From positions 124,001 through 188,000 of the forward strand of contig NZ_PIQO01000004.1 of NCBI RefSeq assembly GCF_002844575.1: a DNA stretch of 64,000 nt, written 5' to 3'. The stretch's first letter is position 1, and each line of letters begins with the position of its first letter. The stretch is from Heyndrickxia camelliae. Lineage in GTDB: Bacteria; Bacillota; Bacilli; Bacillales; Bacillaceae_C. A model generated the notes under the pieces. It searched no databases. It was not told the DNA's origin and saw only the letters and a program-made list of their open reading frames with translations. Made by a program: the position numbers and the translations under genes. Of this stretch, positions 38,953-48,044 are shown one piece after another.

Positions 38953-40999
38953 TTGAATAGCAGAGTGGAAAGAAAAAAGAACAAAATTAAACCATATTTA
39001 TTAACGGTATGCATCACTATGGTTGGGATTGGGGGGATAAGTTTATTCTTATTACTGCATAAAAAAGATAATAGTAGTCAAGTTCAACAAACAGCAGATA
39101 CATTTATACGTATTTTGGAAAATAAAGAGTATGGAAAATTGGGAGATGTATTGGAAAAACAATCATATCAATCGGCGGGATATACGTTGAAAGATGTAAT
39201 CAATAAATATGATCATATTTTTAACGGAATTAATATTCATGACATTCATGCCACTCAAATTAGATTAAAAAAGCTGAATAATGATGAGCAAGAATTATCC
39301 TATCAGTTAAGCTTTACAACTCCATTAGGAAGATTAAATAACTTACACTACCATACAAAACTAATAAGAACCGATAGTCAGTATACAGTACAGTGGAAGC
39401 CCTCATTAATTTTCCCTAGTATGGAAGGCAAAGATAAGGTAGCATTTCACCAATGGAATGCGGAACGAGGAGAAATTACCGATCATCTTGGCAATGGGCT
39501 TGCAGTCAATGCCGACTTTAAAGAGGCAGGAATTGTACCAAAAGATCTATCTCAAGGAAATGAAAAAGAAAAAAGGATACAAACCATTAGCCGTCAATTC
39601 AATATCCCTGTAAAGGAGATAAAACAGAAACTAAATCAAGGTTGGGTAAAAGATGATTTATTTGTTCCACTTACAATAATGGAAGCAAATAATGCCGAAA
39701 TAGTACCTGGAATTTCCTATCAAAATACAAAACTTCGTTTTTACCCTTTAAAGGAAGCGGCAGCTAATTTATTTGGTTATATAGGGAAAGTAACAAAAGA
39801 TGATTTAGATAAGCATACTGATTTAAAAGAAGGTGATATGATTGGCAAAACCGGGTTAGAAAGAGCCTTTGATCAAGAGCTAAGAGGGAAGGATGGAGGA
39901 GAGATTATTATTGTCGATGAGAGCGGGGAAAGGAAACAAGAAATTCAAAAGATTGAAAAGAGAGATGGAAAAGATATAAAACTGACCATTGATGCTTACA
40001 TCCAAATGGAGGCATATAAATATTTGAAAGATAAACCTGGTGCTACTGTAGTAATGAATCCGAAAGAAGGAGGTCTCTATGCTGTAGTTAGTTCCCCATC
40101 CTATGATCCAAATAAAATGGTTCAAGGCATATCCGAGCAGGAATATAAAAAATATGCCAATGATAAGAACAAACCATTTATATCTAAATTTTCATTAGGA
40201 TACGCACCCGGCTCAACATTTAAAGCGATAACCGCTAGTATTGGGCTTGATGCACATGTGACATATCCGGATAAAGTTAGAACAATAAACGGTTTAAGAT
40301 GGAAAAAAGATGAATCATGGGGAGGGTATTCTGTTACTAGGGTTTCCAATGTACAAAATGTGGATATGAGAAAAGCATTAATATATTCTGATAATATTTA
40401 TTTTGCTCAAGAAGCGTTAGAAATGGGAGAAAAAACCTTTAGAAATGGATTGAATAAGTTTATCTTTGGAGAGGATTTAGATTTACCAATTGCAATGAAT
40501 CCAGCGCAAATATCAAATCATCAGTCCTTTAATACAGAAATTTTACTAGCAGATACGGCATACGGACAAGGAGAATTATTGATTTCCCCAATACAACAAG
40601 CAGCTATGTATACTATGTTTCAAAATGAAGGAAAAATTGTTTATCCAAGATTGCTAGATATGAAAGGTGAAAGAAAAACAAAATCTGTCATAACTAATGC
40701 AACAGCAAATGAAATGAAAAAAATTCTGAAAGAAGTGGTAAGTGATCCTAATGGAACTGCCCATTTACTCAATAATCCACAGCATAGGTTAGCTGCCAAA
40801 ACTGGTACAGCCGAATTAAAAATGCAACAAGGGCAGCAAGGGGATGAGAATAGCTTTTTACTTGCTTTTGATATTTGATACGGAGCATGATTATTTTCTC
40901 CTCCTTTCACTAGTAGAACATTATAAGGCAGGAAGTTCTGCTACCCAGTTAAATAAATCATTCATTGATGAGTTATATGATTATTTGCAAAGGCAATAA
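38953..40999 (+). pseudogene. MecA/PBP3-like class B penicillin-binding protein, frameshifted near the 3' end
   Basis: Low-affinity-type class B transpeptidase. TTG start after GGAGGG; membrane anchor at residues 15-35; MecA N-terminal NTF2-like domain (about 45-160); dimerisation domain; transpeptidase with PGSTFKAI (catalytic Ser near 424), YSDN near 480 and AKTGTAELK near 617. The frame stops at 40878 after 641 residues. Directly before the stop TTTGATA is duplicated in tandem (40867-40873 and 40874-40880). Dropping one copy gives an open frame to 40999 and 679 residues, with a normal C-terminus (AFDTEHDYFLLLSLVEHYKA). The truncated protein keeps all catalytic motifs but lacks the last strands and helix. 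Operators of the BlaI type upstream predict induction by beta-lactams. Confidence 0.85.
40867..40880 (+). repeat. 7-bp tandem duplication in the PBP gene
   Basis: TTTGATA TTTGATA, adjacent copies with no spacer. The extra copy shifts the frame by +1 and creates the TGA at 40876-40878. Confidence 0.9.
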
Positions 41000-41066
41000 A
41001 TGATATCTAGTACATTTTCACCTTATCCTAGGTATATTAACGCTTTCATCAATTGGCCCTTCTTGC

Positions 41067-41091
41067 TATAATAAATACTACAAATGTAAAA
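41067..41091 (+). promoter_or_regulatory. blaI promoter with BlaI/MecI-type operator 4
   Basis: TATAAT at 41067-41072 is followed by TACTACA-AA-TGTAAAA at 41076-41091; the right half differs at two positions. Placing an operator on the blaI promoter predicts autoregulation. Confidence 0.75.
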
Positions 41092-41109
41092 TATACGAGG
41101 AGGGCTATG

Positions 41110-41499
41110 ATGAAAGAGATTCCTCAAATTTCCGAAGCCGAACATGAAGTGATGAAAGTAGTATGGAAATATGAACCGATATCTACTCCAGAGATAGTGG
41201 AAAAGGTATCGCAAAAAATTGATTGGAAACCAAATACTATTCAAACAATGCTAGTACGCTTAGTACGAAAAAAAGTATTACAAACAGAGAAAGAAGGCCG
41301 AGCATTTATTTACACATCTCTTGTAAAAGAGAGCGAATATGTCGAGCAAAAAAGCAAATTATTTCTAAAGCAATTTTTTGACGGTACATTAAACTCAATG
41401 GTATTAAATTTTATTGAAAATGATCAATTGTCAAAGGAAGATATTGACGAACTAAAGAGCATTTTATCTGAGAGGGATAAAAAGAAAGGAGAAAAATGA
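41110..41499 (+). CDS. blaI: BlaI/MecI family transcriptional repressor
   Basis: 129-residue winged-helix repressor. N-terminal DNA-binding domain ISEAEHEVMKVVWKYEPIST followed by the recognition helix region (KPNTIQTMLVRLVRKKVLQ), and a C-terminal dimerisation helix with the VLNFIEN segment; Asn-Phe there corresponds to the site cleaved during induction in Staphylococcus BlaI. ATG after GGAGGG; an in-frame extension upstream overlaps the operator and is not used. Its stop overlaps the blaR1 start. Confidence 0.93.
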   Translation: MKEIPQISEAEHEVMKVVWKYEPISTPEIVEKVSQKIDWKPNTIQTMLVRLVRKKVLQTEKEGRAFIYTSLVKESEYVEQKSKLFLKQFFDGTLNSMVLNFIENDQLSKEDIDELKSILSERDKKKGEK

Positions 41500-43295
41500 T
41501 GGATGCCGTTATACTTCGATTTTTACTAAGTACTGTAGTGGTGTCCCTCCTTATCTTGGCAATCCTTGCAACAAAAAAATTATTTCATAGTCATATGTCG
41601 AAGCAAACACATTATAAAATTTGGTTATTTCTTTTTATGCCACTTATTTCTTTTATTTTCCCATGGGATTTTTTACGATGCGGAGAAATGCTTCAATATT
41701 TGAAAAGCTTCCTTTTCATGAAGAGTGATACAACATTAAATCATGAAAACCTAGGGAAATTAGATGTTTCCCACTCATCTAATAATGATATATTGCATAA
41801 TTTTACGATATCTGCGAACAAGTCAACTCCAGATATTTTTTATCTTCCTTTTATGGCATTTTGGATCATTGGAATAGCTATTTTCATCGGAGTAACCATT
41901 TATGCAAATTATAAGGTCCAACAAATAAAAAAATCAGCTGTGACTATTAAGGATGAACAAATAAATGAACTGTTAGAGAAGTGTAAAGCGGTGGTGGGAG
42001 TGAAAAGAAAAATAATTTTACAAGAAAGTTCCCTTATTTCCTCACCAATTACACTTGGAATTATGCAACCTTATATATTCTTACCAACCAAAACAAAAGT
42101 AGAATTTTCGTTAAAGGATTTAAAATATGTCTTTTTACATGAATTAAGTCACCAAAAAAGCAAAGATATAGTTACTAATTATGCCATGTGGCTTTTCCAA
42201 ATAATTTATTGGTTTAATCCTTTAACATGGTTGGCATTAAAAAGAATGCGGATAGATCGAGAGCTGGCTTGTGATGTTGCTGTTCTAAATCTCTTAGATG
42301 AAAGAGGATATATCGAATATGGCTATACTATTATTCAATTTGCCGATAAAAAACATAACCATGCTTTTGGTCAGTTTTCTTCAGGAATTGGAGGAACAAA
42401 GAAACAACTTAAACAAAGAATCCAAAGTATTGCTAATTATTCAGGAGATTCTCATGTTTTGAAATGGAAAGGTAAAATAATTTATACCATTTTAGGAATT
42501 GTGATGTTGTTCCTTACTTCGCTTTCCTCAGCTATAGCCAGTACAGATAATGTGTACCATTTGAAGGAGAAAAATGTAAAATATGAAGATTTGAGTGCTT
42601 ATTTTAATGGCTATAGAGGCAGTTTTGTTTTATATGATGCAACAGAAAAACAATATCAAATTTTTAATCGCAAATTAAGTGAACAAAGGATTTCTCCTGA
42701 CAGCACATATAAAATATATTCTGGCTTATTCGCTTTAGAGACGAACGTAATTTCTCCGAATAACAATGAACAGAAATGGGACGGAACAATCTATCCTTTT
42801 AAAAAATGGAATGAAAATCAAACGATAACAACTGCATTAGGAAATTCAGTAAATTGGTATTTTCAAAATCTTGATAATAAAGTAGGAAAAAAGCAATTAC
42901 AGTATTATTTTCATAAAATAAAATATGGAAATGAGGACTTGTCTGGAGGTATAGATAATTATTGGCTAGAATCTTCATTAAAAATATCGCCAATAGAACA
43001 AGTGCAATTATTAAGTAAGTTAGATAATAATGCATTTGGCTTTAATAAGGCAAATGTTCGTACGATAAAAAAGGCAATCTTTATTAAAGGTCAAAAGCAA
43101 AAGCAACTATATGGGAAAACCGGAACTGGAACAGTAAATGGTAAAGACATAAATGGTTGGTTTATCGGCTTCGTAAAAAAAGACAATAACACTTATTATT
43201 TTGCAATTAACATTCAAAATAATAATGGAAAGGCTAATGGAGCGAAGGCTGCCGATATAGCAAAGCAAATATTACATGAAAAACATATTTTCTAA
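41496..43295 (+). CDS. blaR1: BlaR1/MecR1 family beta-lactam sensor-transducer
   Basis: 599-residue membrane sensor. Four helices flank a cytoplasmic zinc metalloprotease domain with HELSHQKSKD (HExxH, near residue 214) and the downstream RELACDVAVL glutamate. The C-terminal extracellular penicillin-sensor domain has SxxK as SPDSTYKIYSG (Ser acylated by the drug) and GKTGTGTVNG. Length and order match intact BlaR1. Translation couples to blaI through the ATGATG overlap. On acylation it is expected to trigger BlaI cleavage and derepress the six operators. Confidence 0.94.
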   Translation: MMDAVILRFLLSTVVVSLLILAILATKKLFHSHMSKQTHYKIWLFLFMPLISFIFPWDFLRCGEMLQYLKSFLFMKSDTTLNHENLGKLDVSHSSNNDILHNFTISANKSTPDIFYLPFMAFWIIGIAIFIGVTIYANYKVQQIKKSAVTIKDEQINELLEKCKAVVGVKRKIILQESSLISSPITLGIMQPYIFLPTKTKVEFSLKDLKYVFLHELSHQKSKDIVTNYAMWLFQIIYWFNPLTWLALKRMRIDRELACDVAVLNLLDERGYIEYGYTIIQFADKKHNHAFGQFSSGIGGTKKQLKQRIQSIANYSGDSHVLKWKGKIIYTILGIVMLFLTSLSSAIASTDNVYHLKEKNVKYEDLSAYFNGYRGSFVLYDATEKQYQIFNRKLSEQRISPDSTYKIYSGLFALETNVISPNNNEQKWDGTIYPFKKWNENQTITTALGNSVNWYFQNLDNKVGKKQLQYYFHKIKYGNEDLSGGIDNYWLESSLKISPIEQVQLLSKLDNNAFGFNKANVRTIKKAIFIKGQKQKQLYGKTGTGTVNGKDINGWFIGFVKKDNNTYYFAINIQNNNGKANGAKAADIAKQILHEKHIF

Positions 43296-43446
43296 TGGCA
43301 GTTCTCGGTTAGATGGTGCTTTCTTGACCATATTCTAAAAATGGCGGTCAGGAGTCGTTAGATGTGGTTAGATATTAATGAACAGTTTGGTGGATTACAA
43401 ACAAATGTTCGTGGTGTGAAAAAACAAACAGTAGTAGATTAGTTGT

Positions 43447-43626
43447 TTAATGTACAGCTACAAATCCATACATTAGTGCAAATAGGAAAATAAATGTTAA
43501 AATAGCACCTAAAATAGTTTGATTATAAGTGCTTTTCCCATCCTTTAAGTTCTTCAAAAAAGAAGTGAAGGTTAAAAACAATAAAACTCCTAATGATGGA
43601 ATTACAAACAAGAAGAAAATTAACAT
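43447..43626 (-). CDS. Small two-helix membrane protein within the bla region
   Basis: 59 residues, MLIFFLFVIPSLGVLLFLTF as first helix, a basic loop (KNLKDGKSTYNQ) and a second helix (ILTFIFLFALMYGFVAV). No family recognised. Antisense to neighbours. AAGGGTG lies about 11 bases upstream, so the site is weak. An imperfect BlaI-type dyad at 43660-43675 lies in its presumed promoter. Confidence 0.55.
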   Translation of the reverse strand: MLIFFLFVIPSLGVLLFLTFTSFLKNLKDGKSTYNQTILGAILTFIFLFALMYGFVAVH

Positions 43627-43659
43627 TAATCGACCACACCCTTACCATTTTATGTATAT

Positions 43660-43675
43660 TACTTAAATTGTAGTA
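43660..43675. promoter_or_regulatory. BlaI/MecI-type operator 5 (imperfect)
   Basis: TACTTAA-AT-TGTAGTA: right half perfect, left half with two differences. Placed 34 bases upstream of the minus-strand small membrane protein gene. Confidence 0.6.
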
Positions 43676-43725
43676 TATCATAGGTTTTTAATGCATTTAC
43701 GGAAACAGCCTTTCAAAAAGTAACA

Positions 43726-43750
43726 CCCAAAAGAGTACGACTCTTTTGGG
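43726..43750 (+). terminator. Terminator hairpin between the small membrane gene and blaP
   Basis: CCCAAAAGAGT-ACG-ACTCTTTTGGG followed by ATAATTTTTAAG. Would stop read-through from blaR1 into the beta-lactamase gene. Confidence 0.75.
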
Positions 43751-43767
43751 ATAATTTTTAAGTTAAT

Positions 43768-43783
43768 TACTACAATTGTAGTA
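43768..43783. promoter_or_regulatory. BlaI/MecI-type operator 6, at the beta-lactamase gene
   Basis: TACTACA-AT-TGTAGTA, perfect, 77 bases before the beta-lactamase start. Confidence 0.88.
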
Positions 43784-43860
43784 TTTTGGAGGGGGTGATA
43801 AAACCCATCTATATTGCAAGAAAAATTTATTAGAATCACAAAATATTTGAAGGAGTGATC

Positions 43861-44769
43861 ATGTTGAAAAATTTAAAGGTGCTAAAAATCGGGTTGTGTG
43901 TTGGACTACTAGGTATAAGTCTCTTCGCAGGCGGATCTATACTAACGGAAGCAAAGGACAAAGTAATCCAAACAAAAACTACAGAACACGCAATAAATCA
44001 AAAGTTCGTTCACCTTGAGAAAAAATTTGATGCACGACTCGGTGTCTATGCTATTGACACTGGAACAAAACGAACTATAGCATATCGATCTGACGAACGA
44101 TTTGCTTACGCTTCCACCTATAAGGTACTTGCAGCAGGCGTTGTGCTACAGCAAAATTCAATTGACCGTCTCGACGAAGTTATCCATTACAGCAAAGATG
44201 ACCTTGTTTCATACTCGCCAATTACAGAACAGCATGTTGATACCGGGATGACTCTAAAGGAAATCTGCGATGCGGCCATTCGTTATAGCGATAATACAGC
44301 AGGGAACCTTCTGTTAGAGAAATTAGGCGGGCCAAAAGGTTTCGAAAAATCATTACGTGAGATTGGCGATACTATCACCAGATCTGATCGTTTTGAAACG
44401 GAGTTAAATGAAGCAACACCAGGAGATTTACGAGATACAAGCACTCCTAAGGCACTTGCGAAAAGCCTTAAAGCTTTTACAGTCACTAATGTACTCCCAA
44501 GCGACAAACGTAGGATTCTTACTGATTGGATGCGCGGCAACACTACCGGTGACAAACTTATTCGCGCAGGTGCACCTAAAGGCTGGGCGGTAGGAGATAA
44601 ATCAGGAGCAGGAAGCTACGGAACTAGAAATGACATTGCTATTGTATGGCCGCCTCATAAAAAGCCAATTATTATTGCAATTTTGTCCAGTCACAAAACA
44701 AAGGATGCAACTTATAACGATGAACTTATAGAGAATGCAGCTAAAGTAGCTCTCAATGCTTTTAAGTGA
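43861..44769 (+). CDS. blaP: Class A beta-lactamase (BlaP/Bla1-like)
   Basis: Secreted serine beta-lactamase, 302 residues, closely resembling Bacillus cereus Bla1 and BlaP by recalled sequence. Signal region [19 protein letters not shown]; active-site STYK ([10 protein letters not shown]), SDN (RYSDNTAGN), omega-loop glutamate ([14 protein letters not shown]) and KSG ([10 protein letters not shown]). ATG 43861 is well spaced from AAGGAG. Its codon use is more GC-rich than that of the neighbouring genes (for example GGTGACAAACTTATTCGCGC), hinting at separate origin. Operator 6 lies in its promoter. Confidence 0.95.
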   Translation: MLKNLKVLKIGLCVGLLGISLFAGGSILTEAKDKVIQTKTTEHAINQKFVHLEKKFDARLGVYAIDTGTKRTIAYRSDERFAYASTYKVLAAGVVLQQNSIDRLDEVIHYSKDDLVSYSPITEQHVDTGMTLKEICDAAIRYSDNTAGNLLLEKLGGPKGFEKSLREIGDTITRSDRFETELNEATPGDLRDTSTPKALAKSLKAFTVTNVLPSDKRRILTDWMRGNTTGDKLIRAGAPKGWAVGDKSGAGSYGTRNDIAIVWPPHKKPIIIAILSSHKTKDATYNDELIENAAKVALNAFK

Positions 44770-45242
<473 letters not shown>

Positions 45243-45515
45243 GTGAACGATATCCTTCTTTTTGAACTTGAGAAAAATTACTCATCGCATAAGATTGGCA
45301 CTTATGAATATAATTTAAAGCAATTTTTATCCTTTTTAGAGGATCATACGTGTTCCACAGAGCTTTGCTATTATCAAAGCCCAAGTTTACCGGTTTATTT
45401 AGCACCAACTAGGAAACGGCAAACAACAGCCACGATCCATCAATCGGAAAATTTCTTGTTTAAAATCTTTCACCAAATACTTGATACAAATGGCATTGAA
45501 ATACCATATACATAA
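45243..45515 (+). CDS. Short protein, possibly truncated integrase N-terminal domain
   Basis: 90 residues from GTG. The segment KIGTYEYNLKQFLSFLEDH resembles the core-binding (SAM-like) domain of tyrosine recombinases; nothing of the catalytic domain follows. The remainder (VYLAPTRKRQTTATIHQSEN) fits the end of such a domain only loosely. It sits at the right edge of the bla region and is closed by two terminators. Could be a remnant or an unrelated small protein. Confidence 0.45.
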   Translation: MNDILLFELEKNYSSHKIGTYEYNLKQFLSFLEDHTCSTELCYYQSPSLPVYLAPTRKRQTTATIHQSENFLFKIFHQILDTNGIEIPYT

Positions 45516-45550
45516 AAAACACCACTTTATCTTTTTGCGGTGTTTTTCTT
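45515..45550 (+). terminator. Terminator of the 90-residue gene
   Basis: AAAAAACACC / GGTGTTTTT stem followed by CTTTAAA. Confidence 0.75.
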
Positions 45551-45565
45551 TAAAATATATAATTT

Positions 45566-45609
45566 CTTACTAAACTAAGGCATCCTTTAGTTTAGTAAGA
45601 GATTTTTTT
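45566..45609 (+). terminator. Second strong terminator
   Basis: CTTACTAAACTAAGG pairs with CCTTTAGTTTAGTAAG (one bulge), then AGATTTTTTTAC. Two terminators in a row isolate this edge of the region. Confidence 0.85.
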
Positions 45610-45675
45610 ACAATCTATCTTGATGTAACTTCAAATGGAAAAGCATAGAACACTAGAGGATTTCGTTGGGAATAA

Positions 45676-46119
45676 TTATTTTTCAGTTGCTGTAATTCCC
45701 ATTGAAATAGAAATTCTGTTCCAACTGTTAATTTGATTAATTATAAGAACAAGATCAACATACTGTTTTTCGTCATAATGTTTCCGAACTCTATGATAAA
45801 GCTCTTCAGGAACTCGTTTTGTTGGAATTAAGGTCACATGCTCTGTCAACTCTAAAGCTACTTTTTCTGCTTCTGTATAGAATTCACACTCTTGCCAAGC
45901 ACTAACACAGTATATTCTTTGTTCTGTTTCACCCATTTTTCGAGCATCTGCTGTATGCATATTCAAACAATATGCACAGCCGTTTATTTGAGAAGCCCGA
46001 ATTTTTATAAGTTCACGAAGTTTACGGTCGATTCCTGTAGTTTTCGTATACTTTTCCATTTCCCTCATTATTTTAAGTGCTTCTGGTGCTACATTGTAAT
46101 AATCAATTCGTTGTTCCAA
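45676..46119 (-). CDS. Carboxymuconolactone decarboxylase (AhpD-like) family protein
   Basis: 147 residues, all helical. The AhpD-like active site is NGCAYCLNMHTADARK (CxxC plus His, residues 52-67), suggesting alkylhydroperoxidase or thiol-redox activity. Start TTG 46119 follows AGGAGG by 8 bases. Divergent from an Rrf2 regulator with a 41-bp palindrome between, so probably controlled by it. CMD proteins beside Rrf2 regulators usually respond to electrophile or oxidative stress; the signal is not known here. Confidence 0.88.
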   Translation of the reverse strand: MEQRIDYYNVAPEALKIMREMEKYTKTTGIDRKLRELIKIRASQINGCAYCLNMHTADARKMGETEQRIYCVSAWQECEFYTEAEKVALELTEHVTLIPTKRVPEELYHRVRKHYDEKQYVDLVLIINQINSWNRISISMGITATEK

Positions 46120-46163
46120 CTTTATTTCCTCCTTTTCCCCTTTAAAATGAAATTCAGATGCTA

Positions 46164-46204
46164 ATCATGGACTATATTAATCGCCGATTAATATAGTCCA
46201 TGAT
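46164..46204. promoter_or_regulatory. 41-bp perfect palindrome between CMD and rrf2-like genes
   Basis: Two 20-base arms (ATCATGGACTATATTAATCG and its complement) with one central base. It lies 45 bases before the CMD start and 129 before the regulator. Likely operator of the Rrf2 protein. Confidence 0.7.
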
Positions 46205-46332
46205 ATATGTTGTAATTATTTTTGTCAATTTATATGATATATCCAAAAGATATTTCTTTAATTTGACTAACACTCGAAATACTCATAAGATACAATTTGT
46301 AACCCCTTAAATTTAAAAGCAGGTGAGTTTAT

Positions 46333-46824
46333 ATGCAATATAGTGTCGGAGTTGAATATGCTTTACATTGTCTGGTTTATTTAATTGATGCTCCTTCCAA
46401 TGAAAGTATTGGGATAAAAGATTTGGCAGAATTTCAAGGACTTTCTGAGACATTTCTTTCCAAGGTTTTCAGTAAATTATCTAAGGCAAACATTGTAATT
46501 TCAGTCCCTGGTGTAAAGGGCGGATATAGGTTATCTAAGCCCCCGGAAGATATTTCCTTTTGGGATGTAATTGAAGCAGTTGAAGGACCTAAGCCTATTT
46601 TTCAATGTAAAAATATTAAAGACAATGGATATTTGTACAGAGAAGGTTGTTGTTCAGCACCATCTTCTTGCACCATCAATTTGGTTATGCTCTCTGCGGA
46701 AAAACAAATGCGTGATTACTTGCGTAAGAAAACACTGGCATGGTTAAATGAAGAGCTTGATCGTGACTTGTCCAAACAAGTACGCGAAGAGACACGGAAA
46801 TATTTTTCGAAGAGCAACAAATAA
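46333..46824 (+). CDS. Rrf2 family transcriptional regulator
   Basis: 163 residues. Winged helix with SIGIKDLAEFQGLSETFLSKVFSKLSKANIV and PGVKGGYRLSKPPEDIS, the Rrf2 pattern. A central cysteine cluster (FQCKNIKDNG..REGCCSAPSSC, about residues 96-117) could bind an iron-sulfur cluster or react with thiol oxidants. ATG follows AAAGCAGGTG. Divergent from the CMD gene it probably regulates through the palindrome. Confidence 0.9.
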   Translation: MQYSVGVEYALHCLVYLIDAPSNESIGIKDLAEFQGLSETFLSKVFSKLSKANIVISVPGVKGGYRLSKPPEDISFWDVIEAVEGPKPIFQCKNIKDNGYLYREGCCSAPSSCTINLVMLSAEKQMRDYLRKKTLAWLNEELDRDLSKQVREETRKYFSKSNK

Positions 46825-46825
46825 A

Positions 46826-46876
46826 AAAGCCTCTCGTAAAATTCCAAAATCAAAAGGAATTTAGAGAGGTTTTTCC
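46826..46876 (+). terminator. rrf2-like gene terminator
   Basis: GCCTCTC / GAGAGGT and inner AAATTCC / GGAATTT stems, followed by TTTTTCC. Confidence 0.8.
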
Positions 46877-46959
46877 TTGTTCAAGGTAAATGTATCTTTA
46901 AATTTTCTATTAATAACTACACTACATCCTTAACTATCCTGCCCCTTTTGTCGAATAAA

Positions 46960-46981
46960 AAAGCCACCAGATTGGTAGCAG
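46960..46981 (-). terminator. Terminator downstream of the 40-residue ORF
   Basis: On the minus strand GCTACC-AATCT-GGTGGC is followed by TTTTTTATTC. Confidence 0.65.
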
Positions 46982-47004
46982 GATCTTTAACACTCTTCCA
47001 CCCG

Positions 47005-47127
47005 TTAGTTCAATGCTTTAGGAGAACCAACAACAAAACTTTTCAGGTTGTCTCTAAAACCATTAATGGACATTCCTACACGCCACCAGTTTACGGCGCA
47101 GAAATATAGGTAGTTAGTTAAATACAT
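47005..47127 (-). CDS. Tryptophan-containing 40-residue ORF
   Basis: Starts 3 bases after the stop of the CBO0543-like gene and ends just before a minus-strand terminator, which supports a shared transcript. The sequence MYLTNYLYFCAVNWW then RVGMSINGFRDNLKSFV.. has no recognised family. The ribosome site is poor, so it may not be translated. Confidence 0.35.
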   Translation of the reverse strand: MYLTNYLYFCAVNWWRVGMSINGFRDNLKSFVVGSPKALN

Positions 47128-47130
47128 TAT

Positions 47131-47652
47131 TTATTTCATTTTGCTAACAGGGACTTTAAATAGGAATAACAGTCCTACAATCATTAGTACTGAGAGTCCG
47201 TAGGCTAATAATGGCTTTTTATAATGGAGCCGTATAAAAGGCATTTGCACAAGATAAAAAATTACAGACCACCCGAAATTCCAACCATTATGGTAACTCA
47301 TTAAACCCATTTTGTGGTTTACTAACTCTACGAAAGATAAAAGGGTCACCCAGAAAATGATCCAGGCAACCTGTTTTGCCCATCCAATTGGATACCGTCC
47401 TAAATATATAAATACAATAGATGGATAAGAAAGAAACGTTACAAGCAGGTTGTTAAGAGTATGATTCGGAATAATATCAGTAGGATCATATTCCCACATC
47501 GGATAATTATATGTAAGAAAGTTATATAACAAGTCCAGTAGAATAACAAAGAGAAAGGTGGACTGATACTTCTCCCAATTCCTCCAATCTCCCCAACGCC
47601 ATGCTGCAAGAATCCATAACATCATGCGAAAAATAATGTACATTTGCACCAT
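47131..47652 (-). CDS. CBO0543-like membrane protein
   Basis: 173 residues with five or six membrane helices. RWGDWRNWEKYQSTFLFVIL near the start, DPTDIIPNHTLNNLLVTFLSYPSIVFIYLGRYP in the middle and MGLMSYHNGWNFGWS later are the conserved blocks of the CBO0543 family, common and often multicopy in Bacillaceae. Function unknown. Start uncertain between 47652 and 47643. Confidence 0.8.
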   Translation of the reverse strand: MVQMYIIFRMMLWILAAWRWGDWRNWEKYQSTFLFVILLDLLYNFLTYNYPMWEYDPTDIIPNHTLNNLLVTFLSYPSIVFIYLGRYPIGWAKQVAWIIFWVTLLSFVELVNHKMGLMSYHNGWNFGWSVIFYLVQMPFIRLHYKKPLLAYGLSVLMIVGLLFLFKVPVSKMK

Positions 47653-47975
47653 CCTATTAAGAATAAAAACTAGCCATTATATTATGGCTTATTTTTATTC
47701 GAAATATTAGTTCCGATTCGCGAGTATTCTCAGTATTTTATAGTATGTTACTTTTGAGGTTTACACTTGCATCTATGGTTGTATTTTATCTCGTAAGGAT
47801 ATTTTTGAAGCAAAAAGACTGATAGTCATTCGGCACTCAATTACAAAATTTTGCCGTTTTACTACCGGATTCCGTGTCTTCCCCAATTATTATGCGAACA
47901 ATATCCCCTTTTTTTCGTTGATTTTAGAAGCCGTTTCTATTCCACCTTTCCGAAAGATTCATTTGATAGGTTGAT
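47653..47975. other. Spacer with decayed coding sequence
   Basis: On the minus strand around 47845-47930 one frame reads KKGDIVRIIIGEDTESGSKT.. ending in KFCN and a stop, with no start codon. Probably a worn-down gene; family not identified. Confidence 0.35.
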
Positions 47976-48044
47976 TTAATCAGTATTCTTAAAGTAATAG
48001 CCTCGTCCTTTTGTAAAGAAAGAAAATGTTCGAGATTCCGTCAT
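47976..48044 (-). CDS. Possible 22-residue peptide overlapping the upstream stop
   Basis: ATGA overlap with the stop of the 94-residue gene (48041); encodes MTESRTFSFFTKGRGYYFKN plus TD. Translational coupling makes expression possible, but no family is known and it may be chance. Confidence 0.25.
   Translation of the reverse strand: MTESRTFSFFTKGRGYYFKNTD

Noticed and set aside
38769..39017. 82-residue open frame on the minus strand over the PBP gene start
   Set aside because: Shadow of the PBP gene and its leader; covers an operator.
43360..43441. Short frame reading MWLDINEQFGGLQTNVRGVK after blaR1
   Set aside because: 26 residues, no ribosome site, no recognised family. May be a gene remnant, but too short to call.
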